Source: Caldifarciminota bacterium 4484_100
Lineage (GTDB): Bacteria > Hydrothermota > Tepidihabitantia > SM23-42
NCBI GenBank assembly: GCA_002049785.1
Contig: MUKB01000015.1
Coordinates: 1 to 12,191, forward strand
DNA: 12,191 nucleotides
Direction: 5' to 3'
This document shows, one piece after another, positions 11,809 through 12,191 of the stretch. The stretch's first letter is position 1, and each line of letters starts with the position of its first letter. Both the position numbers and the translations under genes were made by a program. Below the pieces are notes generated by a model. It worked only from the letters and a program-made list of their open reading frames with translations. It was not told the origin of the DNA and did not search any database.

Positions 11809-12191
11809 CTATCGCAAAAGAATCAGTTTACCCGTTTTCACCCTATCCATCAACTCCGCACGATAAAAATAGATTCCGGTTGAGATATCGCGCCCTGAAC
11901 TGTCCTTCCCATCCCAGATTATTCTTTGCAAACCAGCAGCTTTATAGCCGCCTATTTTCCGCACCAGCCGACCAGTCGCTGTATAAATCTTGACCCTAAT
12001 CTCTCCAGGTACTGGCAATCGGCAATAGAATCTCACACTCCTCTTCGCCGGATTTGGTATAGCATAGGCATCAAATTCTTCCAATGTATTGCTATTAAAT
12101 TCTTTAACCGAAATTTCATTGCGGTCTTCGTCGATGAATTCCCAGACAACTAACCCCGCACACACTACCCCGGGTTCCCTTTTAATCACTA
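11809..12191 (-). CDS. Secreted protein C-terminus with T9SS/FlgD-Ig-type sorting domain (partial)
   Basis: The frame is open to the right edge of the window, so only the last 127 or so residues are present; the GTG at 12189 need not be the start. The C-terminal 80 residues have the pattern of T9SS type A/FlgD-Ig-like domains. They begin at AIPNPAKRSVRFYCRLP, continue with EIRVKIYTATGRLVRKI, then LQRIIWDGKDSSGRDISTGIYFYRAELM, and end in a basic strand KTGKLILLR. In Bacteroidetes and related FCB lineages such domains direct large extracellular proteins through the type IX system. In the candidate phyla they end many secreted proteins and the export route is often unproven. The upstream functional part lies outside the window, so its activity cannot be given. 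A 16-bp hairpin follows the TAG stop directly. Confidence 0.75.
   Translation of the reverse strand, partial: VIKREPGVVCAGLVVWEFIDEDRNEISVKEFNSNTLEEFDAYAIPNPAKRSVRFYCRLPVPGEIRVKIYTATGRLVRKIGGYKAAGLQRIIWDGKDSSGRDISTGIYFYRAELMDRVKTGKLILLR

Overview
The window looks like a chromosomal piece from an uncultured diderm bacterium, fairly A+T-rich by eye. A small outer-membrane-type protein, an inner-membrane pilus/secretion assembly platform, lipoprotein signal peptidase and a C-terminal domain of the T9SS/FlgD-Ig type all point to an organism with an outer membrane. The last of these suggests the FCB-associated candidate phyla; candidate division WOR-3 is my guess from gene content only. Nothing looks like a mobile element, CRISPR array or prophage.

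Layout. At 1-2205 a 5'-truncated DprA/SLOG-like gene overlaps polX (X-family DNA polymerase with a PHP nuclease). A strong promoter then drives a small signal-peptide/beta-barrel protein (2249-2764), closed by a clear intrinsic terminator. A minus-strand tRNA-Ser(CGA) lies at 2813-2897, divergent from a five-gene operon (2978-6960). That operon encodes a PilM-PilN fusion, a PilO-like protein, a PilP/GspC-like protein, a PilX/GspK-like protein with a beta-helix-like body, and a GspI/PilV-like prepilin. Next, minus-strand initiator tRNA-Met (7043-7114) is divergent from queF (7206-7607). A separately promoted TPR-dksA/traR-lspA operon (7644-9218) follows. Its end overlaps convergently with a large lytic transglycosylase that is probably a lipoprotein (minus strand, 9199-11298). 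A non-coding stretch of about 470 bp holds short tandem repeats and hairpins. The window ends in the C-terminal part of a minus-strand secreted-protein gene.

How the genes fit together. The 2978-6960 operon supplies the inner-membrane platform and two minor-pilin-like parts of a type IV pilus/type II secretion-like machine. LspA would mature lipoproteins, including probably the neighbouring transglycosylase, which could remodel peptidoglycan. The two tRNAs, QueF (queuosine pathway) and the DksA-like factor are housekeeping genes of translation and transcription.

The most striking pattern is in the promoters. Seven sigma70-type promoters can be read by eye, and all seven have a spacer of exactly 16 nt. 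Four of the five that serve protein genes put the start codon 5-6 nt after the -10 box with no Shine-Dalgarno sequence, which predicts leaderless mRNAs. The two tRNA promoters put the mature 5' end 7-8 nt after the -10 box, which predicts tRNA transcripts with almost no 5' leader.
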